Assembly: GCF_039555335.1 (NCBI RefSeq)
Contig: NC_092637.1
Location: 496,001 to 560,000, forward strand
Reading direction: 5' to 3'
DNA length: 64,000 nucleotides
Source: Amphiura filiformis
Lineage: Eukaryota > Echinodermata > Ophiuroidea > Amphilepidida > Amphiuridae
Shown piece after piece: positions 8,387 through 20,796 of the stretch (positions are counted from its first letter, which is position 1; each line of letters starts with the position of its first letter). The translations under genes were made by a program, and so were the position numbers. The notes under the pieces are model-generated. The model was not told where the DNA came from. It worked only from the letters and a program-made list of their open reading frames with translations, and made no database searches.

Positions 8387-10048
8387 GTAAGATAATTAGA
8401 ATTTTATAATAATATGCATACTAGAATAAACCCCTCACATCGAAACACGACAGTTGTTGGAAACCCACATTTAAAGATAATAAAGCCAATGTGCTCTGAA
8501 AAATAAAGAAAATAAAAAGAAATTTGAACTGTATTTGTCAATCGCCATTCTACATGCGATGTTAAAGAAAGAGGTGCCATTTTAAAGCTTAGAAACAGTC
8601 CTTTAGTTTGGTAACAAGTCCATTTTTGACGACAACTGCCGTGTTTCGATGTGATGGGTTACATTTGAGCTTAATTGTATACTAATATAAAAGAGAAAAG
8701 ACAATTTCAAATTTAGATGGAAAAAGCTCGGAAAACTACAGTAAGAGATATGTATTCCGTTAGCTTGGGGGGGGCGGACAAGAAAAACTACTTATTTAAC
8801 CAATGTCAACATGGGGTCACCGGGCAAAATGTTCTTCTAATACATTAACAAACTCCACAATATGGCAGCAATGGACATAAAAATGTTCCTCATTATTTGG
8901 CACTTTAAATTTGAACAAATTAACGCCTTCATACACAACACATATCCCACGCTTGATCGTTTCATTCATAATGATGATGATGATTGATCAACATCATCAT
9001 CATCAGAAAAAGTTAGAGGACATCTCCCATTCACCCGTGTGTGGTGAATTCTCGCTATTCGCAATAAGGGCGCCGCCAGCGGTTTGCGATGGGAAAATCG
9101 TGATGTATCATGGTAAAAGGTCGACATCCAAGTCCGCGCAATACGAATATTACCATGTTATATATGCTAATATTCGTATTGCGCGGACTTGGATGTCGAC
9201 CTTTTCCCATGATACATCACGATTACATCGCAAACCGCTGGCGGCGCCCTTATTGCGAATAGCGAGAATTGACTACGTAATCTTACTAAACAAAGGCATT
9301 TAGGCCAAAATATCACAATAATGATTTGAATATGTTATCTTCATATAATATGTCAAAAAAAAAAAAATTAAAAAACCGACACATGGTACCTGATGTAATT
9401 TCAACCAAGCATTTCACTGTTTCGTAGTGAATGTGGATGTAGATGACGGCGTACTGTCATTCTTATCACAGTTCATTCATAAAAAAAAAATATCACTCGA
9501 TAGTACCGACCATAAGGCATATACTAGCCAAATTAGAACACCATCCGGCTATTTTGCATTATTGCAATATTCATAAATATTGGTCATAATGCCCATATTT
9601 GGCATTTAGCAAATACACAAATATTATAAATATTATAAACAGAAAAATATACGCTAAAAATTACCACACACGGAAAACAACTAACTCCTCTTTTGATGTT
9701 TACTGGGGTATGGCGAGTGTGGCCTTCAGCAGGTAAAATTGTTACTATTTTAAAGCTATTGTAAGTTTGTCATTCGGTGTATTGCAACTTGTTATTTCTA
9801 CTCCATTTAGTTTTCAAGAAATAGCTATTTAAATGTGCCATTTTTAGGCAGAATATAATAAAAAATCATTATCATACTGAAGATGACGATAATGATCACG
9901 ATGACGAGGATGATAATGAATATTATGACAAAAATGATGACGATGATGGTGGTTTTAATGATAGACCTAATAATGATGATGATGATATAACCTAAAAACA
10001 ATTTTATTTTAACATATTAACGGTAGTATCTTTTCTGTTCTACTACAG
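8387..10048 (+). other. Last intron of gene A (tentative)
   Basis: It contains a long hairpin (9047-9270), short (ATG)n/(ATC)n runs near 8970-9005 and a GAT-rich low-complexity stretch (9880-9990). I saw no further LDLa exon. A T-rich tract leads to the CTACTACAG acceptor at 10048. Confidence 0.45.
9047..9270. repeat. Long near-perfect hairpin, about 105-bp arms
   Basis: GAATTCTCGCTATTCGCAAT at the left is mirrored by ATTGCGAATAGCGAGAATT at the right. The arms are almost perfectly complementary through the GGTCGACATCCAAGTCCGCG segment, with a short AT loop near 9155. The extreme stem identity suggests a young fold-back element or a source of hairpin RNA. Confidence 0.8.
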
Positions 10049-10065
10049 GTCCGGACACTATGTAA
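10049..10065 (+). CDS. Gene A, tentative terminal exon (PDTM-stop)
   Basis: After a CTGTTCTACTACAG acceptor the phase-1 frame reads GT CCG GAC ACT ATG TAA, giving Pro-Asp-Thr-Met and a stop. The acceptor and phase match the preceding LDLa exons. No AATAAA follows closely (the nearest seen is about 10789, inside a repeat). This is a weak terminal-exon candidate. Confidence 0.35.
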
Positions 10066-10289
10066 CAACATGGAACGATAGAATATTAATTATTGATGAT
10101 AATTAATGCTAATAATTAATGATAATAGATACATTATCATTGGAAAACGGGAAACTTAGCTTGTCTTCCTACTATAATATATAACAAAATGATGAAATTA
10201 TTTGTAACGTAAGTTTTATTTGTTAAAATGTATAAGTAGCGTTGTTATCTGAGAAGCAATGCAACTGCAAAAAGAATTGTTGCAAAGTA

Positions 10290-10768
10290 AACATCTCAAA
10301 AAAAAAGTAACTTACCCCCTTAAATAATAGCCATTATTCAAAAAGGGGCTGATGTATTGCAAATCTGTAAAATGCGGTGGAAGCAGAATTTATTTCTGCG
10401 CATTTTGACACCTCATTTGATACGATAGCCCAGAAAACGATAAAACACCGGTCAATTTAATGTAGTGAGGTCCAGATTTGAAAGTTGCACTTACATACAA
10501 ATTTTTACAATACAATCATTACAGAGATTTCCTTCCATTACACTGAATGCTAAATCAATAGAATTTACTGCAACTTTCAAATCTTGGGCTACATTGATTT
10601 AAATGTACGCTGTGACGTCAATATTTAGTCAATTGCTACAAATGAGGTGTCAAAATGTGCAGAAATATGTTCTGCTTCCAACGCATTTTACAGATTTGTA
10701 ATACAATCACCCGTTTTTGAATAATGGTCATTATTTAAGGGGGGTCAGTTACTTTTTTTGAGATGTTA
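10290..10768. mobile_element. Fold-back element with about 140-bp arms
   Basis: AACATCTCAAAAAAAAAGT at the left is mirrored by ACTTTTTTTGAGATGTT at the right. The long arms include the ATTTGTAATACAATCACCC segment on the right and its counterpart on the left. The interior of about 190 bp is AT-rich. It fits a non-autonomous TIR element of about 480 bp. Confidence 0.75.
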
Positions 10769-10835
10769 ACATGAATCATAAGTGTAAAAATAAATATTTC
10801 AATTACTCTTAAAGCAGTATTCAGACTTTTTATTG

Positions 10836-11070
10836 TACGTAAAATATTGTATGTAACATATCTACGTTGTTTAATCTATTGCCATTCTAATTCCAGTAAT
10901 GTTTAAGTTCTAACGAATGTTTGATGACGTAAAATCGATAATATATTTCTACTAGATATTATATGTAACATATTATCGATTTTTCGTCATCAAACATTCG
11001 TTAGAACTTAGACATTACTGGAAATAGAATGGCAATAGATTAAATAACGTAGATATGTTACATACGTACG
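10836..11070. repeat. Hairpin element, about 105-bp arms
   Basis: Both arms carry CTACGTTGTTTAATCTATTGC and GTTCTAACGAATGTTTGATG motifs (or their complements) with few mismatches. The arms meet near a short TATATTTCTACTAGATATTA loop around 10950. It lies almost directly after the 10290-10768 fold-back. Confidence 0.75.
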
Positions 11071-11199
11071 TCTAATACTCGGAGTCTGTGGAGCGCTTAA
11101 GTTATCATATTAAATGTCATGGTAAGTCAGTGATACATAATGATCAGATTATTGGCATTGTTTATAACATTATTATCCAGTTAAAATTCGACAAGTTTC

Positions 11200-11860
11200 C
11201 GCAAAATTCACAATATTTGCGCTATTTTTCACCGAGTTATAAAAAAAGGCTGTAAATAACGTGTTTATTATTGCCCAATGTATGTTTTACCAATTATTTC
11301 CCAAATTGTTTGTAACAGATATATATCATAATCATCAATTTCTTAAACGTCAGTATGAATTTGAGAAAATATCACAGCACATACGTGGGCGTGATCGATT
11401 TGAGTTTTTCCTGCAAAATTCACAATATTTGCGCTATTTTTCACCGAGTTATAAAAAAAAAAGGCTGTAAATAACGGGTTTATTATTGCCCAATGTATGT
11501 TTTACCAATTATTTCCCAAATTGTTTGTAACAGATATATATCATAATCATCAATTTCTTAAACGTCAGTATGAATTTGAGAAAAATATCACAGCACATAC
11601 GTGGGCGTGATCGATTTGAGTTTTTCCTGCAAAATTCACAATATTTGCGCTATTTTTCACCGAGTTATAAAAAAAAAGGCTGTAAATAACGAGTTTATTA
11701 TTGCCCAATGTATGTTTTACCAATTATTTCCCAAATTGTTTGTAACAGATATATATCATAATCATCAATTTCTTAAACGTCAGTATGAATTTGAGAAAAT
11801 ATCACAGCACATACGTGGGCGTGATCGATTTGAGTTTTTCCTGAACAAACTTATGGATGC
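11200..11860 (+). repeat. Tandem repeat, three copies of about 212-216 bp
   Basis: The landmark GCAAAATTCACAATATTTGC starts at 11201, 11413 and 11629. Units differ mainly in A-run length (AAAAAAA versus longer). The third copy diverges after TTTTTCCTGAAC near 11843. Each unit contains ATACGTGGGCGTGATCG. The short ORFs in it repeat with the unit and are not credible genes. It is possibly a nascent satellite. Confidence 0.85.
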
Positions 11861-12215
11861 TGTTATAGCAAAGTCAAATTTACCGTTGCTGTCTCTTTTT
11901 TTTTCTTTTTTTTTTTGTTTATTTGAGTGATATAAAACAATAATGTTAATTACAAAGGTGTAGGAACTAAGCAGAACGCGAATATTACTTCGATCCAACG
12001 ATCAATACTGGGCCATTTTTAAAAATTATGTATGTTAATGATATTCACTTTCTTACTAATGTTATTGCCATTATAACCATTAATTTTTATTCAACTCACA
12101 CAATCAGTGATTGAAGTGAGGAGCCTGCAAATTTAGATGGTTCCAAATGAATCGTTTATACGCTGAAAAAAGATACCTTACTTTGTCCTGAACATGAACA
12201 CAAGTAAAATCTACA

Positions 12216-12492
12216 GGTTGTAACAATATCAAGCAAAATCAGTCGTAAGTCGGAAATGTTGATTTTGAGATATAGTCACTGCAAGCAATTTCTTTTACTT
12301 TCCATTGCTTTTGAAACCCTTTTAAAAGATTTCTAATGTTAAAACTGCTCATATCTTGGAGCTATTGGTCCAATTTTAATAGGGTTTTCTGCAAAATGTA
12401 GCTTTGCAAATGCGTTATTATACATCAAAGTAGAACAATGAAAATTGAATATCCCCGACTTCAGACTGATTTTGCTTGATCACACCACAATT
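12216..12492. mobile_element. Small TIR element
   Basis: ATCAAGCAAAATCAGTC at the left and GACTGATTTTGCTTGAT at the right are inverted ends, and the similarity extends into the AAGTCGG region. The size is about 280 bp with no coding content. It fits a MITE of unknown superfamily. Confidence 0.65.
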
Positions 12493-13194
12493 ATTAGAAA
12501 ACAGTTTTAGGCAAGCATGTTGGTGTTAGTAGGCATAAAATAATAACGGTTTGAAAATTATTTGAGTGATTTCAATAAAGTTTATCAACTGAAAACTTGT
12601 CGCCAAGGTAGTTTCTTAAATGTAATTAATGAAACTACAGATGTGGAAATGAGAGTATAAACTGACCTGCTGATACCAGTTGATACCAGTTTATGGCATA
12701 TTGGATGGCCCAGGAGAAAATTAGCCCATATCAATTTGCAAGAATATCCATGCCTACAAGGAGAAATGAACTTACTTATGATACCGTCTGGCCGTGGTTT
12801 GGCCTACTGTCTGCTGTTTACCTTTTCCTGTGAAATAAGTAATTCCAATATGGGACTTTAAGTTACAACATAAGTTTGCATAAGTGAAGACATTGCCAAT
12901 TGTGTAAAGTACCTAGTCCCAAAAGTGACATGAACCATCTGGTGTTCGTAAGATGGGTAATTTTAATGAGGAGTTTGATATGGTATTTTAAATTATAAAC
13001 TTGAAAGAATATTATACTATTTGTTACCAATGTTAAAGAAAATAAACATTTGTTTTTGTTTTGGGATCTTTGATGGTATGGGAGTTCATTTTACGTGTCA
13101 CCTGCAAGACAAACAACCGGGTTCTTATCAAATAGCATAAGAGTTTAACGGTTTCTGTCCATTCTGCAGTGAGCCAGGTGTGGTTGATGTTAGA

Positions 13195-13475
13195 CAGTAG
13201 CAGCTAGTAGCGTAGCCAGCGGGGGAGGGTGGTGTCAGGGGGTGTGTCAGGGAGGGGCAGACTGAAAGAAAATCTGGAGGGCAAAGGAAAAGAAAAAGGG
13301 CAAAATTCACCTCGATCATGGGCCAAAATAGTGTAAAATACAAGCTTTTGCGCGGTACGCGCGCACATCGTCCCAATAAAGCCTTTTTTTGGAAGCTCGA
13401 ATTGCAACGGCAATTTTTCTCAGCTTTGCCCATGAAATTTTATTTCCCCCACCAAGAAAGCTTGCTACGCCACTG
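13195..13475. mobile_element. hAT-like MITE, short derivative with 8-bp TSD
   Basis: The right end reads GCTTGCTACGCCACTG (reverse complement CAGTGGCGTAGCAAGC). The left end starts CAGTAGC and, after a small internal duplication, continues TAGTAGCGTAGCCAGC. The flanks carry a perfect 8-bp duplication ATGTTAGA at 13187-13194 and 13476-13483. Interior motifs are shared, in inverted orientation, with 7327-7783. Confidence 0.8.
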
Positions 13476-14141
13476 ATGTTAGATAAGTGCACTCCAACAA
13501 TGTGTCGAGTTATATGAGTGCTCCATGGATCTTTTCCTGCAGCAATATTCAGGATAGTGACAAGACATTCTTGACATTTAATATACTCAAAGCCTTTTTT
13601 TTGTGGTTTGGGTGTTTGATGTAACACTCAATGAAACTTTCCATGATTCTGGTAGGAGGTAATTTGTTAGGTAGAGCATTCCCTTGACTTTGTTTCTACC
13701 CACCCCCCCCCCCTTGTTTTTGGTGCAGTATAAATGCATGTAGGCTATTTGTATTTTAATCATGGTAATTGCAGAAGTGGTTTAAATGTTATTTAAACAA
13801 ATTAAGTATTTGATATGAAGCATATGTACAACGTACACTGTACACAGCCATAAACATTGACACTCATCCAAATCATTTTACATCCCTCAAAACGTCTTTA
13901 AAATGAAATATTCATCAAAATTTAACAAACTTGTCATCATAATCAACCAATTTGTGTCTGTGGGTTACAAATTGGATTTTTTTTCAGGCTGTTTAACTTT
14001 TTGTTTTCAAAATGCAGTATTTCTATATCGGAGGATAAGAGTGTATGGGGTATTTTAGGAATACCATAAAACTGAACATATCGTTTTAAAGGGCATATTA
14101 ATGAAATACGTGATGTTATTACTGAGGTTATTAGGTTGAAC

Positions 14142-14412
14142 TTAAGGGCTCAGATAGCAACGTTTTCGCGTATTTTTTATGGGACTTGAAAGCACATCAG
14201 ACATATCGAATTGCATTTTGAATACGAGGAATGCCCGTCTGATATCAAATAATTTTTATTTTTTTAGATTCGTGATATAATACACATTTTATGGCAAAAG
14301 TGATATGAAATTTAAAAGTATTCGAAGTATAAATCTAATGATATGCACTGAAAGTGTATGTATCTTGGATGAAAAAACGTCAGATTAAAATGTTGACCTT
14401 TAGAGTAAAAAG
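14142..14412. mobile_element. Family 1 TTAA MITE, half copy
   Basis: It begins TTAAGGGCTCAGATAG and carries the diagnostic GGGACTTGAAAGCACATCAG and TCGAATTGCATTTTGAATAC blocks. It stops near TTGACCTTTAGAGT, the point where full copies reach their central palindrome. Only the left half remains, more diverged than the other copies. Confidence 0.75.
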
Positions 14413-15537
14413 AGAGACATCAAAAACAAATGATATGGTTGTACTAAGCCTCCTTAAAATGCTTGGAATATTATATAAGTGATATAAGAGAAATAATTAG
14501 CTGCTAGGTTTTTTTTTAATTCGTTTAATAGTGAAAGATGTATTGTGTTGATCCATTCACTCGCCGTTCCGGCTAGTGGTATGGCACAATCCATCTTTGA
14601 CCTCTTGTTTATATCTTGACCAGTACACAATTAGCCAGTTGATATTCTGTATACCATTAAATGGCCTACATATTACCTGTTTAGTGACCCTTTAAAAAGT
14701 TGTCTATTCGAATTCCTATTAGCACAACTACTTTTGAAATTGTACATATGTTATGGCAGATGGATATCACGTTCGCTAATTAGTGTAAGTAATGGAAAGA
14801 ATATAATATTGCATATAAATTGTTACTTTCTTCCAGAAGACCGCTTAAAAGAAACATGTAAGATTTCAGTAAATAGATGAATTTTGTAGGATTGTAGATA
14901 CAAATTATTCAAAGCCTTTTTGCAAGGTAATCCAATGGTAAAGAAACTCACTTCTTTAATAGCTTTGGCCGTTTGTGATGGCGGCTTGATCACAGTGATT
15001 TGGTGCACTGCTTTTCCCGAAAAAAAACTCTGTTTGACATTTTTCGAAAGTGACGATGTTTTTGTTCACAGCAGTGGATCGTACATGTGATCGAGACTTA
15101 TCACGGTTAATTGCTTTGGCCCACTCTTGTGATTTTGGATTACTTCCATTAACCCTAGAAATACTGAGCCATATTTTGCAATTATAAACGTTATATAGGG
15201 CCTACCGTATAAATATTTAGTACCAATGCATAGCTATGGGTCTCTTCTATCCATTGGTACCAAAATAAGTACAAACATGCCCCACATAATGTCGCTATGA
15301 CGTCATAATGTGAGGAAAGCGCAAAGGATGGATCTACGATTACCTTCGACCCCCTCCCTCTTAGTTCTAAGGTTAATATTATAAATAGGAGGGGACCATG
15401 AACAGACCATTGTGGGAGACTAGCATTGATCCACTTCAAACTGGACTTGCTATATATTCATGATTTTCTTGGAAATATGGTCATAAACGGCAGATTTGCG
15501 TTAAGAATCAACTTCGGCAAAAAGATAAGATGTGTGT

Positions 15538-15735
15538 ACCCAGCAAACAAAAATGTTCTTAAAACGTTTATTCAAAACGTTTAATAACATTTAAATATCG
15601 GGTTAATAAAGATCATGAACATGCTTTTAAAACGTTATTGTAAAATATTTTGGGCAAACTTTTTTGCAAAATAGAATGTCAACACTTAGAAAACACTCAT
15701 TTAGACTGTTTGCATCACGTTTTCAAAATTGTTTG
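15538..15735. repeat. AACGTTTT-type repeat, short copy
   Basis: CCCAGCAAACAAAAATG followed by several AAAACGTTT motifs and ATCGGGTTAATAAAGATCAT. The pattern matches the larger fold-back at 40159-40870, which has the same CCCAGCAAACA start and TGTCGGGTTATAT core. Confidence 0.7.
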
Positions 15736-17557
15736 GTGAATGTTATACTCCGTTTAACGCCTTCAATTTTAAGTTTAATGAAATACGCTTCATCTTAAGG
15801 AGCATATCGAGGGTTCAGAACCAGAAAGCCGTAACTCACTATGAACAGCTATTACAAAATGAGCATAAAGTTGGCTCCTTGCTTTGGTCTACAAAAATCA
15901 ACATTTCCTCCAAAATGTATTTTGTTTTCTATTGAATTTTGTTGTCATGATTAATGAACTGTATCTTCTATTATAGTGCCCTGGCGACTTTATGATCATT
16001 TTGTGAGAGTAGGTGATCATGAGTTGAGGCTTCCTGGCTCTCAACCCTCGATATGTGTCTCACGCTGCAGTTATTTAATTAAACATCTCTGCAAAATTCC
16101 AGACATCGACATCAACAATTCTCCATTGGTAACCGAGCGTCTCTTTTAACATTTCGGGACAGATTCAATCAAGGTATTTACTTAATTTAAGCTTTATTAA
16201 CAAAATACTAGCTTAGGCCAATCCCTTAACCGTTGCCCTACGAAGTCACAGGGTTTTTTGTAGCTTTGCTCCAAAGCCAACCTATTTTCCATCCAATTGA
16301 AAGAAAAAATGAAAAAAACATGCCATATGCCCTCTGACACTATAGTAAAGACCGGCTGTAGGTCGCTGGCGCGTCGGTCACTGGATTTTCGCGGTTGGTG
16401 TGTGGGGTAGACCAATATCTCAGGTAGACAGTGATCTATAAGTGGTCCTACTTGACTTGTGAAGCTTGCCTTCGGCAAGCTCTGTACAAATACATGTACT
16501 GCTGGGTGATGCATGGGAGTGGTATTAATTTTTTACAGAATGGATTGGCCTATATATACATTTTCTTTACTAATACTAGTCACTTGCTTGGGTTTATTTT
16601 ACTTGGGGATCTCTGGATCTTCTAAGGTACTGCGAGGGCTCTGATCAAGAGCTAGGTTTGTTGTTCTAAGGCCTTTTCAGCATTCTAAAATCCTCGTATT
16701 TGGACGAACATGACTTGGTTCAATATAGTAGAATTTGTGCTATAACGGTCACCTAGCTATGAATTTGCGAGGGATATGGACTCTAACTTTGATATTAAAT
16801 TGGAATCATAAACCTTGTAAACTGGAGTCAAGTTTTTGAGAGGCAACAATATCACAATACTAATAGCACTTATCCTAGGGACAGCTTGAAGCCGTCTGTA
16901 GATCTAGAGGCAAATGGTATTGTATTAACCAGTGCACTGCAGTGACAAGGTGGTATTGCCAGAGGTCGTTAATTTTGAGTATTTTATGACTCCAATTTGA
17001 TATTTAATCATACCTGGACGAATGATCACCTTCACAAACGAATCTAATTTTGAACTTGACCACTTCCTTTCAAATCTAGCACAGAAATACGGTTAAAATA
17101 GCCCATCTTTGTATAAATGCGATTTGCCAACTTTGCAAGGGGCGACCATGATTTGGCTGTTTTTCCAATGAGATTTTCTCCATTTTCAAATCGATTAGGG
17201 GACACGTGCCCCCTCCCCTCCCGTGCCAATATGACGCTACGCCACTGAGTCCGTATGCCTTCATCGAGGCAACAAATGATCGGTTTTGAAAATAACCACA
17301 CACTTTGATTTTACTTTACTGCCTCGATGCATGCAAACGGACGCTAATAGTAGGATGAGCTAATACTAATCAATCTGAACTGGTGACTTATCAGGCAGTC
17401 AGATAAAAAAAAAAACAATTATATTTAATCAAGGACATAAACATGATAAAGAAGAGGTAACTTGAGATTGAGAGAGATACTGATGATATAGATTTTTTGT
17501 GAACGACTTTTTACAGAAACATTAAAGCGTATATGTTGTTCGTCTGAACGGCTCTTT

Positions 17558-17835
17558 CAGTAGACTTCGGTTGTATATATAAATGCGCATTTATAAATGC
17601 GCACGTGACCAGATGGCCAGCGCCATATTTGCATTACATCACTGTCAATCACTGAAATGGCGACCATTGAAGGAGTGGCTAAAGTTGTGACCTTGTTTCG
17701 TGGCTAGCACTGGCAAGGAACATTGGCTGGAGGTTCGATGCTATAAATTTGCAAGGATAAATCATGGATATCGAAGGATCATGATGATTGCACAACACCC
17801 CCCAATGTACAAACATAACTAATGTTTATTTATTT

Positions 17836-17902
<67 letters not shown>

Positions 17903-17904
17903 TT

Positions 17905-17975
<71 letters not shown>

Positions 17976-19427
17976 TTATTTAATTATTTATTTATGTACT
18001 TAGGCGACGAAAAACGAACAATTTTGAACAAATTGGGAAACAAATTTTTCCTGTACAAATGAATGCCGACCCCAAATTTCGGAAATTTCAGGATAATTTT
18101 TTTTGGTATTTTCTCAAATTGAAATTTATTTACAGATTTTTGTGATTTTTTGGGTTATTTAAAAAAATTGAAAAAAATACCAACCGACCGACCGACCCTA
18201 CTTGAAAGGTCCGTCCGCCCGTAGAACAAGGTTTCTTTTTTTCTCGCCTTACTTATAATTTTATAAATATTATTTGCCCCCCCCTTCCCCCAAATCACCC
18301 CTCCCACCTTTTACACTCATAAATTAATTGTTTTTTTTTTTTTTTTCCCCTTCCGTATAAAGTAAAACTTTAAATGCCGCTTGAATCAAACTGAACAAAA
18401 TTGACGTATACAATTACAATATAATACCATGACAATAATGTGTATGACGAGATCTAACTTACTAGCTGAATAAACCTCAAACCATGCATCACATACGTGA
18501 TTGTACGTCAAATTGTCATATAACGTATGAGCGTGATGTATAGTATGCAAGTCTTCCTCAACATCTTCCAGCCGGGATGATTAGATCATGTACAGTCATC
18601 TACGTGTTTATACTCTAAATTGTACGTCAACATGGTCAAAGGGTGTACAGATCACCGATTTAGCATGGGGGACACAAAAAGGTGCTGAAAAACACATTTT
18701 GAATTAGTTTTTTGTCAATTTTTGATATTTGATGTGAGCATCTGTGATGTGAGCGAGCGAATGAGTAAGTTAGGGTTGAGGAGGTCGGGCCGGGACATCT
18801 AGCCTATTAGTTCAAGAGGGTCCTTATTCCGAAAAGGGCTAAAGTTATAGTTTCGTCAATTGACGTTAAAATTAGAGTTAAAATTAGGGTCTGGGTTATT
18901 GTTCAGTGGCGGCACTACGGGGGTGGGGGATATTTATCGCGACTCCCAAATAAATAAATCCATGACCCATTCCTTCCGAAAAAATGACAGCCCCCTAAGT
19001 TCCCTATCATCACGTGCAAAAATTATCAAATAACATCATCGGCAGCTACTCAGTTCTGACCTTAATGCCAGTAAGAATCACATTTCGTCATCAATATGGC
19101 CAATTGCCACGCCCATTTAGCACGGAAATAATGAAATATAAGTTTTAAATCAGCTATATCTAGCTTTTCCGTCATGAATTTTTTTTCCGTGATGGAAAAT
19201 CCAAATAAAGAGTTTATGTTTCGGGTCAAATTATTTTGCCCTTTGCAATCAATGCCACTATTTTGCAAAAACAATTTTCCTTGTAACCTGTCATTTTCGC
19301 CTATACTTTTGCGTGTGGAATTTGTGCACATCCGGGTACCTTACATCGTTGAACACGGTATGGCGACTTGTAGATGTCACGTGCGCATTTATATATGCGC
19401 ATTTATATATATACCCGAAGTCCACTG
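17558..19427. mobile_element. 1.87-kb non-autonomous DNA transposon with 50-bp TIRs
   Basis: The left end CAGTAGACTTCGGTTG and right end ACCCGAAGTCCACTG start inverted repeats of about 50 bp, continuing through the ATAAATGCGCA and GCACGTGAC motifs. A 5-bp direct repeat TCTTT flanks both ends (17553-17557 and 19428-19432), a candidate target duplication. The interior has a long (TTTA)n array and a GACCGACCGACC motif but no transposase-like ORF. Confidence 0.7.
17824..17996 (+). repeat. (TTTA)n microsatellite
   Basis: About 170 bp of nearly pure TTTA repeats inside the 17558-19427 element. The apparent FIYLFIYL peptide is a repeat translation, not a gene. Confidence 0.95.
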
Positions 19428-20093
19428 TCTTTGGTAGATCCAACAACACTTCTTGTTTGTAAATTTTTGCCTGAACAGACCAAAGGCTTAATAATAAGCA
19501 AGATCGCTTGTAGATAGCATGGTACGTGGAAGTTCAGAGTTAGTTTCTTCTGTGGAAGAAATGCGCTGCAAAACTAGATTCCATTTTAAGAAGACCAGAA
19601 AAATCAAAGGTGGGGTGTAGGTTATAATGACGCACTAGAGCGCAATACCTAAAACATTTTTTGACATTGGGCTATTCCTGAAAATAAGTGCACACCCACT
19701 ATGAGCACTAGGAGTAACTTTTCAATCAAAAAAATGTCTGGGTGTCCAGGTCTTCTTTCTGAAAACGACTGGAATTCCAGTTGCAAATGTCACTTGAAAA
19801 AGTCGGGAAATCCAATTAAATGAAGGAAAAATCACGGAAATGTCCAATATGTGCTCTCAAATTGAGGATATTTTATTTTTCTCTTTTTTTGTGCTGCATT
19901 GTTTCGCCTTTGGACACTTTAAAAGCCTGGATTTCCAACGGTCACGACTGGACAAAAAGTCCGGAAATCCGAACTCCTGGGGGTGTGCATCTATTTCCTG
20001 GAATATAGCCCATTACGTAACATCAACAACATCATTAACCGTCTTACACGGGTCTATTGGCCAGCTAGAGATAAATTTAATCAGCAATTGCTA

Positions 20094-20673
20094 TTAAGGA
20101 CGTATCGAATTGCATTCTGAGTACGAAGCATGTCTTTCTGATATCAAATAATTTTCATTTTTTGAAATTCACGATATAATACAAATTTTATGACAAATTA
20201 TTAAAATTTGATATTTTTCAAATTTTTGATATATAACAGTCCTCGAAATAAATTTCATAAATCTAATGATATATTCTTAAAGTGTATGTAGCTGGGAGGA
20301 AAAGCCGACGATCAATTGAAAATTTTGACCTTTTATTTTTTTTTGGTGTTTTGGAAAATAAAATCCATATCTTCAATACGAAAGGTCAAAATTTTCAATT
20401 GATCGTCGGCTTTTCATCCCACCTACAAAGTCCTACATACACTTTAAGTATTAATCATCAGATTTATAAAGTTTACTTCAAGTACTGTTAAATATAAAAA
20501 ATATCAATTTTAATGATTTGCCATAAAATGTGTATTACATTGCGAATTTCAAAAATCAAAATTATTTGATATCAGAAGGACATTCTTCGTATTCAGAATG
20601 CAATTCGATAAGTCTGATGTGCTCTAATGTCCCACAATAAATACTGTCCAAACGTTCATACCCCTTCCCTTAA
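20094..20673. mobile_element. Family 1 TTAA MITE, copy 2 (internally deleted)
   Basis: It is bounded by TTAA at 20094-20097 and 20670-20673. After TTAAGGA the sequence jumps directly to CGTATCGAATTGCATTCTG, so about 75 bp next to the left end are missing. The rest matches the family, including the central palindrome near 20330-20360. It ends only 124 bp before the gene B start codon, so it may contribute to promoter or 5' UTR sequence. Confidence 0.8.
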
Positions 20674-20796
20674 GAGCTCGGACCCTTTTAATCTTGGCAG
20701 AAGCTTTGACCATAAAATAGAAGCATGTATTTTAAATCTTTCAATGTTAGTGAACTCCAATATTATTACAAACTATATGCATTATTATTTAGGACG

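Larger units (their letters stand above)
10066..20796. other. 10.7-kb repeat-rich interval between the two genes
   Basis: No protein-coding exon could be supported here. The recognisable content is fold-backs (10290-10768, 10836-11070, 12216-12492), a tandem repeat (11200-11860), a hAT MITE (13195-13475), a MITE half copy (14142-14412), an AACGTTTT repeat (15538-15735), a 1.87-kb TIR element (17558-19427) and a family 1 MITE (20094-20673). The stretches 12.5-13.2, 14.4-15.5, 15.75-17.5 and 19.45-20.1 kb look anonymous. Confidence 0.6.

Noticed and set aside
8911-9303. 130-codon open frame
   Set aside because: It spans a long hairpin; its second half is the complement of its first, which produces an artificial frame.
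11261-11930. Repeated short ORFs (FIIAQCMFYQLFPKLF)
   Set aside because: They recur with the ~214-bp tandem unit, are interrupted at A-runs and match no domain.
17788-18003. Open frame of FIYLFIYL repeats
   Set aside because: It is a translation of a (TTTA)n microsatellite.
20725-20796. Upstream ATG as the gene B start
   Set aside because: It adds 24 mostly polar residues before the hydrophobic core; the ATG at 20797 puts the signal peptide at the N-terminus.
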